Part shown: piece after piece, positions 36,777 to 48,686 of the stretch
How the letters are laid out: every line of letters starts with the position of its first letter
Numbering within the stretch: the first letter of the stretch is position 1
From: Isochrysis galbana
Lineage: Eukaryota; Haptophyta; Isochrysidales; Isochrysidaceae
Reading direction: 5' to 3'
DNA length: 64,000 bases
Assembly: GCA_018136815.1 (NCBI GenBank)
Contig: CM030940.1
Coordinates: 1,680,213-1,744,212 of the forward strand
Program-made: the position numbers and the translations under genes
The notes under the pieces: generated by a model
Databases searched by the model: none
Told to the model about the DNA's origin: nothing
Seen by the model: only the letters and a program-made list of their open reading frames with translations

Positions 36777-39166
36777 ATGCCGTCGGCCAGCCGCTTGGAG
36801 CTTGTGCTCTCCTCACATGGCGACTACTCGCGGAGCGCGCTGCGTGAGGTGCCGGCAGGGCTACCCGACGGACTCACGCGGCTCGACCTCTCGCATAATG
36901 AACTGGCTGAGCTTAGCCCTCTGGGCTGGCTTGGCGAGCTGACAGAGCTGCGGCTGGCCGACAACCTCCTCAGCTCACCTGCCCTCCACCGCTCCGGGCC
37001 TCTGCCGCCAGCACTCCGGTTGCTCGACCTCTCGAGCAACCGTCTTGTTGCACTGCCACCCGCCGTGCTCCGCCTATCTTCCTTGCTCTTGTTGCAGCTC
37101 GGCGGCCAGCGGCTGCGCATGCTCCCGCGGCAGCTCTCCCAGCTTGCCGCTCTTGTGCAACTGGAGGCACAGAACAACGAGCTGACGGAGGCCCTCGTGC
37201 TCGATGAGCCTGGGCTGCCGCAGCTTCGGAGGCTCAACCTGTGCGGTAACAGACTACGAGAGCTTAGGCTCTCCGCAGGCGGCGCCGTCCCATGCCTGAC
37301 TGATCTTGATCTCGGCTCAAACTCAATCAAGGTGTGGCCAGATGCGCTCAGCAAACTCCCAGGGCTACGTCGGCTCTCGTTAGAGAACAATGGTCTCACC
37401 TCCTTGCGCTCTACCTCGTCGTTGCCCAACCGCCGGATATGGATGCCCACAAGTGCAATTCATCAGCTCTCGGAGCTTTCACAGCTGAATCTTGCTCGAA
37501 ACAGCTTGTCCGCGCTCCCGTTAGAGATCCAGCAGCTCAAACATCTAGACAGCCTTGATGTGAGCTGCCTCTTGCCCTCTTGGTTGCGCCCGTGCATATT
37601 GCGCACTGCTTCACGTTAGCTCACTCGGCATGCTCCCGCATGAGGGAGGCGGTCGTGATCAGCTCGCCCGCACAGCTCACCCACAGGTCGTTTGAACATC
37701 TCAGCGCGTTCTGACCTCGTGCCGCTTGTCACTCGTAGTTGCGCTGCAACCCTCTTGATGACGAATCCATTTCACTCATTCGGCTCCACTGCGAAGCGAT
37801 CAGTGCACGCCTATCCCTCTCGAGCTTGTCTCAGCTGTTCGCCGGCATTGTAGTAGGCGACAGGACAGCCGCATGGCACCACCCGACACTCTTGCGCAAT
37901 GGCATCACGGCGGTGGTCTCCATTGCCCCGCTGCCCGTGAATGGTGTGGAGATGTCACGTCTTGCGACGCGGTACGGCGAGGAGCTTGCAATGCTTGGAC
38001 TTTCCGTCTCTCAAAGCACAGGTGCTAGTGCCGATGCGCAGAGTGAGATCCCGCAGGGGCACGAGGAGGCGACGATGTGCTTTTCCACATTGGATGAAGC
38101 ACCCAAGCAACCACTTTCAACGTGTACGGCGCACGCATCCTCACGCTTGGCATCGGATCAGGCCAACCTGTCGCTTGCCGAACTCAAGAAAGCCTTCCAT
38201 ACCGCGGCTCTTCGCTGTCATCCGGATAAGCGTCCGGTCGAGGAGAGAGAAGCTGCGACGTCACACTTTGCAAAGCTCAGGGACGCGTACAAACGGCTTG
38301 CCACTGCCTTGCAGGTTGAGGCCCGGGCGTTGCCCAACTTTCCGAATGTTTCGTACCATTTAATAGATGTGGCCGAGGAGCAGCTTCCAGTTCTCACAGG
38401 TAGTACGGAGCAAGTGATTAAGGCAATTGATGCACTTGAAGTTGACAACCCTATAGGAGAGCGGAGCACTTCTGCAACGTCCCAGCACGAGGGAGATGAC
38501 CATGCTAACGATGCATTGGCATTGTGTGAGAGACTAGGCACAGCGGCAATGTTCATGGCAGAAGCCGCATCATCTGATGGTACGATACTCTTGCATCCAG
38601 GCGAGCTTTCATCGGAGCTGGCGCGGCCGCTTACGTCAGCCTTACTGCACATCTACCTTGTCCTCACCGGAGAAACACTCGGCTCCGCCTCACGACGGAT
38701 CGACGCAGCAGCCGGCCCGCCGTTCATTGCATCAGCTGCGTTCGATGGATGGCGACATGGATACACATTTAGGAGCGGAGCTTCAGGCATTGGTTACTAT
38801 CGGGAAGGCGGGGATGGAGCAGGTCATATCAGTGGTGGGTTAACCTCCTTACCCTCAGGGCTGTGCCGTGCGCTTCAAGCGTACTCTGAAATACTCGTAA
38901 GGCGGGCGCACGTGGTCGAAGAAGAAGAAGGTGCGAGAGACGCTGGAATTGTGGATCATCACACCGCATCGTCTGCAGTTGGTTCCGACTTTGATTACGC
39001 ACGCACCTTTTCCCTGTCCTCGAACTCGAGCGCGGAGGCCGTGAAAGTTATCACCGTGCAAGCGAAAGGAGGCCAAGCGTTCTCTGCCATTGTTGAGCAC
39101 GCTCCCGGTGCACGTCTCGAGGACATCGATGGAAGTTGTTGCGTGCGTTCGACTGCGGTGGGTTGA
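36777..39166 (+). CDS. LRR - inactive dual-specificity phosphatase - J-domain chimera, 2 exons
   Basis: Exons 36777-37559 and 37739-39166, GT-AG intron of 179 nt, phase 0; the junction restores an LRR (LKHLDSLD joined to LRCNPLDDE). 736 residues. Residues 1-290: about ten LRRs (LTRLDLSHNELAELS, LRLLDLSSNRLVALP, LTDLDLGSNSIKVWP). From about 293 a dual-specificity phosphatase-like fold begins (AGIVVGDRTAAWHHPTLLRN, GITAVVSIAP). It is interrupted by a J-domain (about 397-455) with LAELKKAFHTAALRCHPDKR; the HPD triad is 422-424. The phosphatase fold resumes at FPNVSYHLIDVAEEQLPVL and at TILLHPGELSSELARP, where the catalytic HC(x)5R motif should stand: Cys is Pro and the Arg is absent, so it should be inactive. 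A 150-residue unknown tail follows. It may recruit Hsp70 to an LRR/pseudophosphatase-bound client; inference. Confidence 0.75.
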
Positions 39167-40011
39167 TTCTGGGCTCTGAATACACATTTTTTCTTGCGAA
39201 TGAGGCGGTTTGGGCTCGGAAGGCATGACTCTGGAGTAGTAGAGCGAGTGTTCTCAGGACTTCATGCTGGTCCGAGCCGAACGGTGGCGCCTCCTCAATC
39301 AGCAGTGCTTTACACGGCCATTTGCCGGTGGTTGGCGTGGAGTAGCCGGTGTGAGGCTACCGACCTCATGTGCATGAGCGCGGCGTAGTGCCACGAACGA
39401 ATAAGAAGAGTACATTGCCTTGGCCCGCCAAGGATTTAGACTCCGGTAGGTGCAAGGTGTAATTCAATTCCGACGGTGTTGCGCCGGTCGCCGGCCGCGA
39501 AGCGGGCGCCGAGAGAATTTGACATAGTGAGAAGTGGGGGGGTGTCGCATCCGCGATCGACTCTCTACTTTTACAATGACTGACCGACTGGCTGACCCGC
39601 GCTCTTTCGCATAAGAACCTTTCCTGTCGCGTCGCGTTTCCTCCTGGCTGTCTCGCCTGTCGCCTGCTTTGCACTAGGGGCTAGGGGGGTGCGTGCGAGA
39701 ACGTTCACGCACCCATTTGTAGAGGTGGGAGAGAGTGGGTTAAAAACTCTTGTTGATTGTTGATCCGGAGGCCCACATTTTTTATCGTCGGACCGGGGGC
39801 CCAGGACGCCAGGACGCACACAAGACACAAGGTGCGCGCCCCGGATTCGAACTCCTCAGCACTTGCAGCCCACGACGGGTCTGCTACGCACTAAGCTACT
39901 AAGGTAGGTGTCGCATTCGCGAATCGACCCACTCGTTAGGCTTCGCTCTTACATCGACTTTTGGGTGCAATTGTGAAACGTCGATTTTTTCCGTCCCCAC
40001 CTCGTATCGGT
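39167..40011. other. Intergenic with LTR-end motifs and a tRNA-like Pol III box pair
   Basis: LTR-type starts are seen at 39543 (TGTCGCATCCGCGATCGAC) and 39909 (TGTCGCATTCGCGAATCGAC). On the minus strand, 39903-39836 contains TAGCTTAGTGCG (A-box-like) and GAGTTCGAATCC (B-box-like), but no tRNA cloverleaf forms. No protein gene seen. Confidence 0.45.
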
Positions 40012-40470
40012 ATCGGAGTGTTTGGGTTTGATTTCGGTCGAGTTACGTGAGAAAGTCGTGGGGCGAGAGTCGGAGTGTTTTCATGGGTGTCTGTGTCCGT
40101 CCGTCGTCCTGTCGTCAGTCGTCATCCGTCACTCTCGCTCTCGTCGCTCTCGCTCTCGTCTAACGCTCATACCCTTCCATCTCGCCTCTCCTCGCCAACC
40201 CCTGCCATCACAGCCCTCCTCTCACTCGCCCTCGCCTCTCGCCTCTCGCCGCTCGCTCGATGTCGCTTTCGCCGCCGTCCTCGCCCTCGCCCCTCGCCCA
40301 AGCCCACCTGCCCGCCTTCCTTTGCTGAAGGGCTTCAGCCCGTCAGCACCTCCGAAGTCGTTCCCAGCCCGTCAGCACCTCCGAAGTCGTTCCCTCAGCC
40401 GCGCCTGCCGCCGGCTTGGCCCCTTCCTCATTGCCCTCAGGCCCTATGGGCTATCCCAATTCGTCACTAG
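40012..40470 (+). repeat. Ty3/gypsy-type leader repeat copy
   Basis: Starts near GGAGTGTTTGGGTTTGATTT and carries a frame MGLISVELREKVVGRESE with SPRQPLPSQPSSHSPSPLA, matching the minus-strand copy at 23740-24168. It contains an internal duplicate of CCCGTCAGCACCTCCGAAGT (about 40340-40390). It lies about 100 bp after the LTR-end motif at 39909, as an LTR/gag leader would. Confidence 0.65.
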
Positions 40471-41896
40471 ACTTACTTCGCCGATGCTCAAAAGGCTCAG
40501 AATTAATACAAATACACAAATACACAGAATATCTTTGCGGCGTCCACCCTCGCCCTCTCTTACGACCTCGACCCAGAGCATTCAACATTCAAAAGTCAAA
40601 AGGCCTGCCCTGAACCCGAACCCGAGGCGAACCCGCACTCTGAACCAGGCCCACGGTAGCGCACCTAGGCCGCACCCCGGATACCGAAGACAAAGGAATG
40701 ACGGGGGGAAGGGAGGAGCTGGAGGGGGGGAAGAAAAAAAAACATCTGAAGATTCTGGGGTAACACCTACTAAAAAAACCTTCTAATATTCTCACCGCAC
40801 TCGCGGCGAATGGAACGGAACCACTCCTACTCCCTCGTTCGCTGGTGGCGCTCCGTCGTAATACCAGTGGTGGGCCCTCGCGGGCCAGCGAAATGAAGGG
40901 GATCCCCAGTCGCAGCATCTCTGCGCGAGCTCGCAAGCCGTCGGCGAACCTCAACTAGAAGCTCCATCCTTGTAGAGTAGAGTATTTTAGAGAGGGGGCG
41001 GAGAGCTTGGGAGTGGCTGGCCTCGCTCTCGCCGGGGAATACAATAGGGGATGGGTGCGCGGGCTCTGGACCTCCGCTGTGAGAGAGATCGGGGGAGACC
41101 GTTTCGTCAAGACTCAGAACACTGAGGAAGCAGGAGGGTCTCCCCAGTCCTCCTCCTGATCTCAAACTATCTCAGCGCCGTGCCTTCCCGCCTGGATTCT
41201 TGGTTGCAGCGCCACCCCCCCCGCGCGCGAGGGGATTGCCTGAGCCGCGTGCGAGTGGACCCGCCCCCCCCCCCCCCCCCCCGCCCCGCCCCCCTCCCGC
41301 CTCCCTCCCGCCCCCCGCCCCCGCCCCCCACTCTCACTCGTCTCGCGCTCTCCCCAACCCTCTCTTCCCACCCCCCCACCACCCCTCCCTCCTGGGCTGC
41401 CTCTCTCCGATCTGTGGCCCGCGATGTGCAGGTGCGGCTCGGCGATTGCAGGGCGTCACGCTTGGCTGCCCCTGTGCGTCATGTGGAGGGGGTGGTTGGG
41501 TGGGGGCGGGGGAAGGGGGGGAGGGAGGCACCCTGAAAGCAGAGGGGAACGCGCAACGGGGCACATGGAAGGATGGGCGGGAACAGAGCATCGCACGCCG
41601 CTCCGCTCCCCTGTGCTTCTTCAGAGCGTGAGAGAGAGAGAGAGAGAGGAGGGAGCGGCGGCAGCGGGGCGGAGCACTCTAGGGAGGGGTAGCGGGGCAC
41701 GAGATCGCGATGATCGGGGAAAGTGGCAGGAGTCTTTGCCCGCTCACGCGTCTGAGCAGAGGCCATTCATGCAGGGGATCCTTTGAGCTTCGGCCCGAAG
41801 ACCGCTCGCGCGAGGGAGGCAGGTCATCGGCCTCACTTATTGAACGCCTCCCGTCGACTTCGTAGGTGGGTCTCGGGCCAACGAAAGCTAGATGGT
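40471..41896. other. Retroelement relic, then CT/C-rich leader of the kinase gene
   Basis: 40655-40720 has GGTAGCGCACCTAGGCCGCA and GACAAAGGAATGA, shared with 13554 and 45777 and resembling LTR/polypurine sequence. Two A-tract motifs lie at 40736-40815. From about 41260 the sequence is C-rich, then GA-rich, probably the leader of the gene at 41897. No extra exon was identified. Confidence 0.45.
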
Positions 41897-44576
41897 ATGG
41901 GAGAGGCCGCAATTCTCACGGCCGAACGCGCACAAGGCCACATAGTGCATTGGCTCCACATGGCCAACGTATGGTCATGGATCTGTCACAAGTTCGCTAG
42001 GTCCCCGTCGCATACTATCGAAGGAGGAATTTCCCTGGTCGGCGTGCTTGGCGTCTCGACCCAAGCGCTTCTCATCCTTGTGGGTTGCTACGTTGAGGAT
42101 CGCCTCTTTGAGGACCTCACCAGAGCGCTGGGTGCGCTCATCGCCACCTTATTCGTGCTCTCCACAATCTTTGTCGAGCCGAGACGGAAGGCTGATCAAA
42201 GTGATGCGGGCAGACTCATGCCCAGTACCCATCTCTGGCTCGCCATCGTCCTTGGAGTCTGGTACTTGCTTTATTGTCCCATACAGCCAGCTCCTCACGG
42301 CTTCACCCTCGAGCCAGTGGTCGCTGCCTTTGGTGGCTTTATCATCCAGCTGTACCTCTCCGTGCGCAACTTCCCCGTGACGACTAGGTTGGGCATCCTA
42401 GCAGTCATATCGACGATACACATCGTTCGCCCGATGTTCTCCATCGGATGGCGCGAGCCAGTGATCATCATCGCGGGCGGCTTGACGGGCTTCTTCTGTG
42501 GGGCGGCCATCCACATAGACGCCATGAAGACACGCCGGCTAGTGGAGCTCGCGGAGGCGAACCGTCTCGCCGTAGCCAACCGCCACGCTGACTCGAAGCT
42601 CAATCACGTGATCAAGGGTCAATGTGGCGGCGCCGCCGCACTCGTCTCGATGCTTCTGCAGGCGATCCCTGCTGAGCTAGTCCTCGATTGCAGCTTAGAG
42701 CTCAAGCCGCATGAGATGCTCCAACAAATCCGTGGAATGCTAATGCAAGCTGTCGAGTGGTGCGGCCACGCCCCGTGCCGCAAACCAACCCCAAACTTGA
42801 ATCAGCCCGGGAACTGCATCAGCATGCCGCTCTGTGCGCGTCTTAGCCTGGTAGCTTCTCGATGCGGGTGCGTACGGGCGCCTTTCTTCATCTGCCGACG
42901 CACTTTGCCAGGTGCCACAAGCGCGAGGCCTTTGTGCAGCTTGAGGAGGGCTCCTACGTTTCGGCAAAAACGGAGGTTATGTTGCGCACTGAGCTCAAGC
43001 GTATGCTCGGATCTCGCGCCGAAGTTGATGCCGTGGAGTGCGTAATGGTCGATGCGACCGTGCTCGAGCTAGTGTTACAGGAGGCTGCTGCCAACGTGTC
43101 CAAGCACTCCCCGCCCAGGGAGCCCTTCCAAGTCGAGGCAGTGCTCCAAAAGAGTGCGCAGCAGCACCCGCATCGAGCCACCCCCCCCCGCACCCCACCC
43201 CACCCCACCCCCCGGGCACTTCGCGCATGACCCCGCCATCTCCATGCCCACGCTGCGCAGATCCAGAAAGAGTGGCGGAGTGGCTACACCTCAAAATCAC
43301 CAACCGCAATCGTCCAGGCGTGCCGTGCCTCTCTGCCGCCGAGTGCCTTTCAGTCTTTGAGAAGGGGTTCCACAAGCCAACTGGTAGCGTCTCATCCGGG
43401 TATGCAAGCAAGCCCCCGTGAACCGAGATGGGTCTCAGCCCCCGCCCGGCATATGACATCCTCATTCCTCTCGTCTGCAGCAACGGACTCGGCCTCTCCT
43501 CGATCAAGTTGGCGGTGGAATCGATTGGCGGCAGTGTTTGGTTGGAGGCCAATCAGCATCATACGATGCTACATGCCGTGCTTCCGGCGACACGGTGCAT
43601 AGCTGGCACTTCGGCACCGACTTCCGACCCACAGGATGACTCTCCCGAGGTGCAGCCGCATTTGACGGCCTTGAGCGAGAGCGGCGTGCCTGTTGCCACG
43701 CCTGCGCTTCGGCAAATAGTAGTGCATCCTTCCGTGGAGGAGAACCGTGCGGCTATGAAGATGGAACACGAGCCGCACCCGAACGCGCCCTTTACCGTGC
43801 CACCGCCCGTCTGCATCGGCATCGACGACTCGGCGATGCTCCGGAGAGTGCAGGTGCGCGCGGCAGCCAAGTCCTTACGAGGTCTCGCGGGTAATTTTGT
43901 CAATTTCACGCCTGAAGCCCAACGCTCGTCCTACAACGCGTTCCCACTCCGCCCCTCCCCCGTCAGGCGACACTATTCCGCTTCTTTCTCAAGGCAGACA
44001 CCGAGCGTAGTGCAAGCGTAGGGTCCTGCGCCCTTGAGGTCGAGGCCTTTGTGGACATTGTGATGGGCAAGCGCACCATGTAAGCCTTCCCGCTACTCCC
44101 CTCACTTTCGCAGCGCGTGGCGCTGAGTGCTCCCAGGTCTCGTCGCAGCAGTTGGACTTGGCGGAAATCCGACCCGACTCTTCTCCCCCGACATCCGCCA
44201 GACTAATGCCCTTGCGTATGCCCCTCTGCTCAGCTCGCTCGAGCCTGCCGACCTTCCTCCGGCTGACATTGCTGTTCTCGACGAAAACATTGATGTCGAA
44301 CTTGATGACACCACATTAGAGGTGAAAGGGTCCCATCTGGCGCTAGAATTACGTAAAAGGGGATTCACTGGTGTCGTATGCATCCTAAGTGGCTCCTCGT
44401 TGGAGGTGCTTCAGGGCCTGGCGAGGCTCCCGGGGGTGGATTTTGTCTTTGACAAGGGCCAGGACGCGAGGAACATTGGCAAGGAGCTCTTGGCAGCCCA
44501 TGAGGCGGCGTTCCGCAGGTCGCGGCAGCATAGAGCGGTGTCCACGGGCCACGGGAGGGATCTGGAAAGGGCATGA
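41897..44576 (+). CDS. Membrane hybrid histidine kinase with receiver domain, 6 exons
   Basis: Exons: 41897-42759, 42912-43153, 43261-43399, 43481-43853, 43967-44079 and 44234-44576; all GT-AG and joining in frame to 690 residues. Residues 43-208 hold six hydrophobic helices (for example IEGGISLVGVLGVSTQALLI, PVIIIAGGLTGFFCGAAIHI). His237 in SKLNHVIKGQ is the likely phosphorylated His. The ATPase-like domain has an N-box-like EAAANVSKHS (346-355), VFEKGF (F-box) and NGLGLSS (G2-box), but no DxGxG motif, so ATP binding may be altered. A receiver domain follows: acidic pair 530-531 (GIDDSAM), acceptor Asp593 (AVLDENID), Ser629 and Lys651 are all present. The DSAM and VLDENID halves come from different exons. 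Role: membrane phosphorelay sensor; ligand unknown. ATG 41897 is the first in frame. Confidence 0.75.
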
Positions 44577-45299
44577 CTAGAACTAGAACTCGTGTTGTCA
44601 CGTGTGGAGCAAGTACAGAAGTTAGGAGCTATGTGTAAAGGAGCAATAACACCTCTCTTCTCGGAGGAATCAGTACTGATCCGTGGTATAGAACGATATA
44701 CCAAACTATGCAAAGCCCTTCCCTTTTGCCAACACGGCAAGGACCGCCCCAGCAGACATGGGCAGACAATCGAAAAAAGGATCGGCCTAAACGACCTTAG
44801 GTCCAGGTGCAGGTGCGCATCCGACGAAAGTTTCCAGACGGCACGCAACACGCATGACGTCCCACGTCCCATGCGCATCAGTACACAGTAGACAGTAGGC
44901 ACACTTTCGGCGCAACTAGGTTTATACTTATACGACTTAGTTCAGCACTAATCTTATGATTGGTCGCCATGGAGGGGGACCTCGCGCCCAACCCCACTCC
45001 GCCACTCTCTCGACTCCCCTCATGGGGCGCGAGAACCATCCCTCCCCCTGCGCTGCCTCTTGGCATGCAGGGGGGACTCATCCAGCATCCGAACCCACGA
45101 GCGTAACTCGGAAACACCCGCGCTTGCTCGTAAAATCGCGCGCCACAAAATAGACACACAAAAGGCCTGCTCAGAACCCATGCTCCAAACTAAAAAAAAA
45201 CTTCTTAAAATTCCCCGCTACGCGTGCGGCGTGAGGCAGTGTGCTTATGTACCTCCCTACTACCCAACCTTAACCCCTAACAACCCCCTCCCCCTTTCC
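44577..45299. other. Intergenic with LINE-like leader
   Basis: 44917-44990 holds AACTAGGTTTATACTTAT and, after about 40 bp, an ATGGAGGGGGACCTCGCGCC start (frame MEGDLAPNPTPPLSRLPSWG), similar in layout to other LINE leaders here but ending within 45 codons. An A-tract motif lies near 45190-45230. Confidence 0.5.
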
Positions 45300-45770
45300 A
45301 AGTTCCCTCTATAGCGGAGAAGCTGGTTCCGGGGAGGCCGCGCGACAGGAGAGCGAGGGGGCGACGGGAGGGGAACGACGGTACGACGGAAGAGCCGATG
45401 CGATCGACAGTTACGAGGGGAGAGTTAGTAGAAGTAAGGAGGGAATCTACAAGACTTCCCGTGCACTGATGACAACAAGGGCGCGGAGGGTAGGCTAACC
45501 GCTGGGGAAAACCCACGACGGCGAACACCTGCGACGAAAACGAGGACGAGCGCGAGGGAAAACGTAGCAAGGAGGGACCCAGGCGATCGCAAAGCACAAG
45601 GACCAGGCCTGGGAATCAGGGCGCACAGGCCACAAGGAGGCGCAAACATGCAAGGAGTGAGTGATGAGTTACGGATGGCGAGCGGCGCGTAGAACATCTA
45701 TCGAGTAAAGAACGACTAACGAGTACAGTTGAAGGCCGCGGACGCGGTCGATCGCGAATGCGGCAGGAAA
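45300..45770 (-). repeat. LTR-like relic
   Basis: Shares order and short blocks with 62930-63362: GCGACGG..G..ACGA, ACAGTTACG, AAGGAGGGAATC, GGAATCAGGG, and a closing GGTCGATCGCGAATGCGG. Heavily diverged; no coding capacity. Confidence 0.4.
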
Positions 45771-46017
45771 CCGAAGACAAAGGAATCAAGGGGGGAAAGG
45801 GAGGAGGTGGGGAGAGGGGATGTAAGGGCGGTGTCGTGGCAGTGACAGGGTAACCTAGGATTAGTAGGCGTGTAGCCCGGAAACTTCAGATGTTTTTTTT
45901 TCATAGGAGTAAAGTATAAGAAACGTTGTTGAGTGAGAAGCTCTAGCCTCTAACTGTATACTCTAAGGTTGCATGCACCTACAAAATTAGGGGCCGTTCG
46001 CGTGTCGACGGTCCGCG

Positions 46018-46103
46018 ATGGGTGCGCTGCACTGCACCGCGCCGGCCGCCTCTCTCTCTCCCTCCCTCCCTCCCTCCCTCCCTCCCTCCCTCCCTCCCTC
46101 CCT

Positions 46104-46200
<97 letters not shown>

Positions 46201-48289
46201 CCCCCCCCCCCCCCCCACCCACCCACCCCACCCCACCCCCGTTTCCCCCCCATCCCTCCCTCCCCCTTCCCCGCGTGCACTCGCTCTCTCTTCTTCTCTC
46301 CCTTCCTTTCCATCCTCTCCCTTCAGACCTCCTCTCTACATCGACTTTCATGTTCATACGGATCCCACCGCCACAGGCAAGGCCTCAAAGGACAAGCGCG
46401 ACATCTACTACCGGCGTGCCAAGGAGGAGGGCTGGCGGGCGCGCTCTGCGTATAAACTTCTCCAGCTCGACGACGAGTTCGGCCTCTTTGAAGGGGTCAC
46501 ACGCGTGGTGGACCTGTGCGCGGCGCCTGGCTCGTGGTCGCAGGTGCTCGCCAGACGATGCGCCGCCAATGCAGCGCGGAGGGACCAGGTCAAGATTGTG
46601 GCGATCGACTTGCAGGAAATGGCACCGGTGTGTGGCCTGTAACGGGAAGGGGAGAGGGAGGGGAATGGCAGAAGGGTGAGAATCGGCTCTGGAGAGGTGC
46701 TGGAGGAACAAAGGGGCGGTCATAAGAAGGACGGCAGCTGGTCGCAATTCGTTGGCGCGCTATGAGAGGTGTGCTCCGGGTGGACTTCTGGGAAGGTTGG
46801 TAGCCTTTCAGGCGAGGGACGGGGTGAATATGAAGCTTCATGAGATGGCATCCATGCATGCGGTAGTGGGTTTAATGGGCGGGCGTCAGGAGGGGGAGGA
46901 GGGGGAGGCTGCTGAGTCAGACAGCTCCGGCTTGTTCGCATGACTAATGGCACACGAGCTTTGCATTGCGGGCGCCATTCGTGGGCCATGCACCTGGCTG
47001 CATGCGCACGTGCGCACTGCTCGCGCATGTTAGCATCTAGGCCAACCTTTCGACCGAGACATTGCGAATAGTCGTGTAGCGTATGCTCTGAGGCTCTCGG
47101 CACTAGGCGATCTGCGTGGGCTCGGGGTGGGAACAAGTGTCCCCATGCCGGGTTGCTCGCGTGGAATCACACCAGCGGTAGCCCGTGGTTGCGCTCACGA
47201 CGTGTCACCTCATCATTAGCGTGCCCTAGCCTGTGCAGATTGAGGGCGTCGATCAAATCACTGGAGATATTACGGATGCTGCGGTCGCAGCTCAGGTGCT
47301 CTCCATGTTCCGCGACGGCGAGGCGGATAGGTATGCCGACCTGGTTGTCTGCGACGGCGCACCCGATGTGACAGGTGCGGCACGCATGCGTTGTACACCT
47401 GGAGTGAGAGCAAAGGCACACGGCATAAGCGGGTTGCTCTAAGCACCTGCCCCATGTTGAGCGTGTTCTTGCCCTTAAGCGGTGTGCACTTCCAACTAGT
47501 GGTGCGTGCAGCGTGCATCCCGAACTCATGCGCCGCTCATCGACCTTCTCTGAGCGAGCCGCAAGTTCCGATGGATTGATCGCCCAGAATGCCGGACTCC
47601 TTGTTGCAAACGCCGACACTATCAGAGCGTTTGGGCCTTCAGGAATGCACGATTTGGATGAGTACCTTCAAGCTCAACTTCTACTGTCTGCATTGGGAAT
47701 CACCACACAGCTGCTTCGCCATGGCGGTACTTTCGTTGCCAAGATCTTCCGTGGCAAAGATATTACTCTATTGTACGCTCAGCTCAAGCTCTTCTTCCCA
47801 TTCGTGGTGTGTGCGAAGCCAAAGTCGTCGCGCAACTCATCTGTGGAGGCGTTTGTCGTCTGCCGCAATTTCAGCCCACCCGAGGGGTTGGACTTGGAGG
47901 CGATCGCCGGGCTTTCTACGTGGCATTATCCAAGTGAGGAGCTCAAAAATAGCCTTAGCCGTATCACCGTCCCATTTGTGGCATGCGGCGACCTAAGCGG
48001 TTACGACGCCGACGCCAACTATCCGTTGCCCGAGGGAAAGGACGGCAATGCCTACGTCGTTCAAGAGCCTGTACAGAAGCCCACAACACCCGCTTATCGT
48101 GCTTTCCTCGAAGCCCATGCGTCCGGGAGGCAACTCGTTCTCGATGTTGCCCGGCCGGGGACCAACAATAATGCCGCCCCCCCTGCGCGGTGCCCGGTGC
48201 TAGATGACCCAGAAGTAGACGTCTTCGTCACTAGCAGCGTGCATGATGGCCCTGGCGACTGTTCCATGTTTGACGCATTGATACAGTGA
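46018..48289 (+). CDS. TRM7: tRNA 2'-O-ribose methyltransferase Trm7/FTSJ1, 4 exons
   Basis: Exons 46018-46021, 46377-46627, 47239-47374 and 47643-48289; introns of 355, 611 and 268 nt, all GT-AG. Exon 1 codes only ATGG; spliced to GCAAGGCC it gives [20 protein letters not shown], the conserved start of Trm7. 345 residues. The FtsJ fold is clear: [13 protein letters not shown] (SAM binding), [56 protein letters not shown]. The catalytic tetrad falls at K28, D124, K164 and E199, the family positions, which supports the splicing. It methylates riboses at anticodon-loop positions 32 and 34 of target tRNAs using SAM, with partner proteins, in the cytoplasm. The last 100 residues after the catalytic domain are normal for the family. 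Confidence 0.92.
46050..46200. repeat. (CCCT)n then (CT)n microsatellite inside TRM7 intron 1
   Basis: About 13-14 CCCT units (46053-46110) followed by about 44 CT units, then C-runs to 46216. It fills most of the first intron and doubles as a long polypyrimidine tract. Confidence 0.95.
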
Positions 48290-48686
48290 AGGTTGATGGG
48301 CGGACCAGAGTAGGTACCCTAGTAGTCGTCCTACTTGCCACACAATAATAAAGTGACTGAGTATTAGTGCCAATACTGCCACTAGTCATGCACCAACGCA
48401 TGCCAAACCACGGCATGAATGACTACACTAGCAGCCTTATGAGCCTCAGCCGGAGATCATAAACCACATTTTATGATTTCGGGAATGGGCGCAAAGTGCA
48501 CAATAGGATCGACAGTGTCAACAAGTAACAAACACCGTCCATTTCCATTCGCCTATCTGGGTACTAGACTAGGTACTAGAAAGCACCAGCTGCAAGACTT
48601 CAATCAACTACAGCAAGGCCGCCCAGGCCCACACAACCTCCTACACCTACAACCGACTTACTACCGCCGCCATGCATGCTAGCCAG
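48290..48686. other. Intergenic between convergent genes
   Basis: Presumed 3' flanks of TRM7 and of the acidic-protein gene. AATAATAAAG at about 48344-48353 may be a poly(A) signal for TRM7. No gene seen. Confidence 0.45.

Noticed and set aside
39836-39903. tRNA gene on the minus strand
   Set aside because: A-box-like and B-box-like sequences are present, but acceptor and T stems do not pair.
46050-46200. CRISPR-like or satellite array
   Set aside because: It is a simple CCCT/CT microsatellite inside an intron; no spacers.
45969-46357. Ser/Leu or Glu/Arg repeat proteins on either strand
   Set aside because: They are translations of the CT microsatellite.
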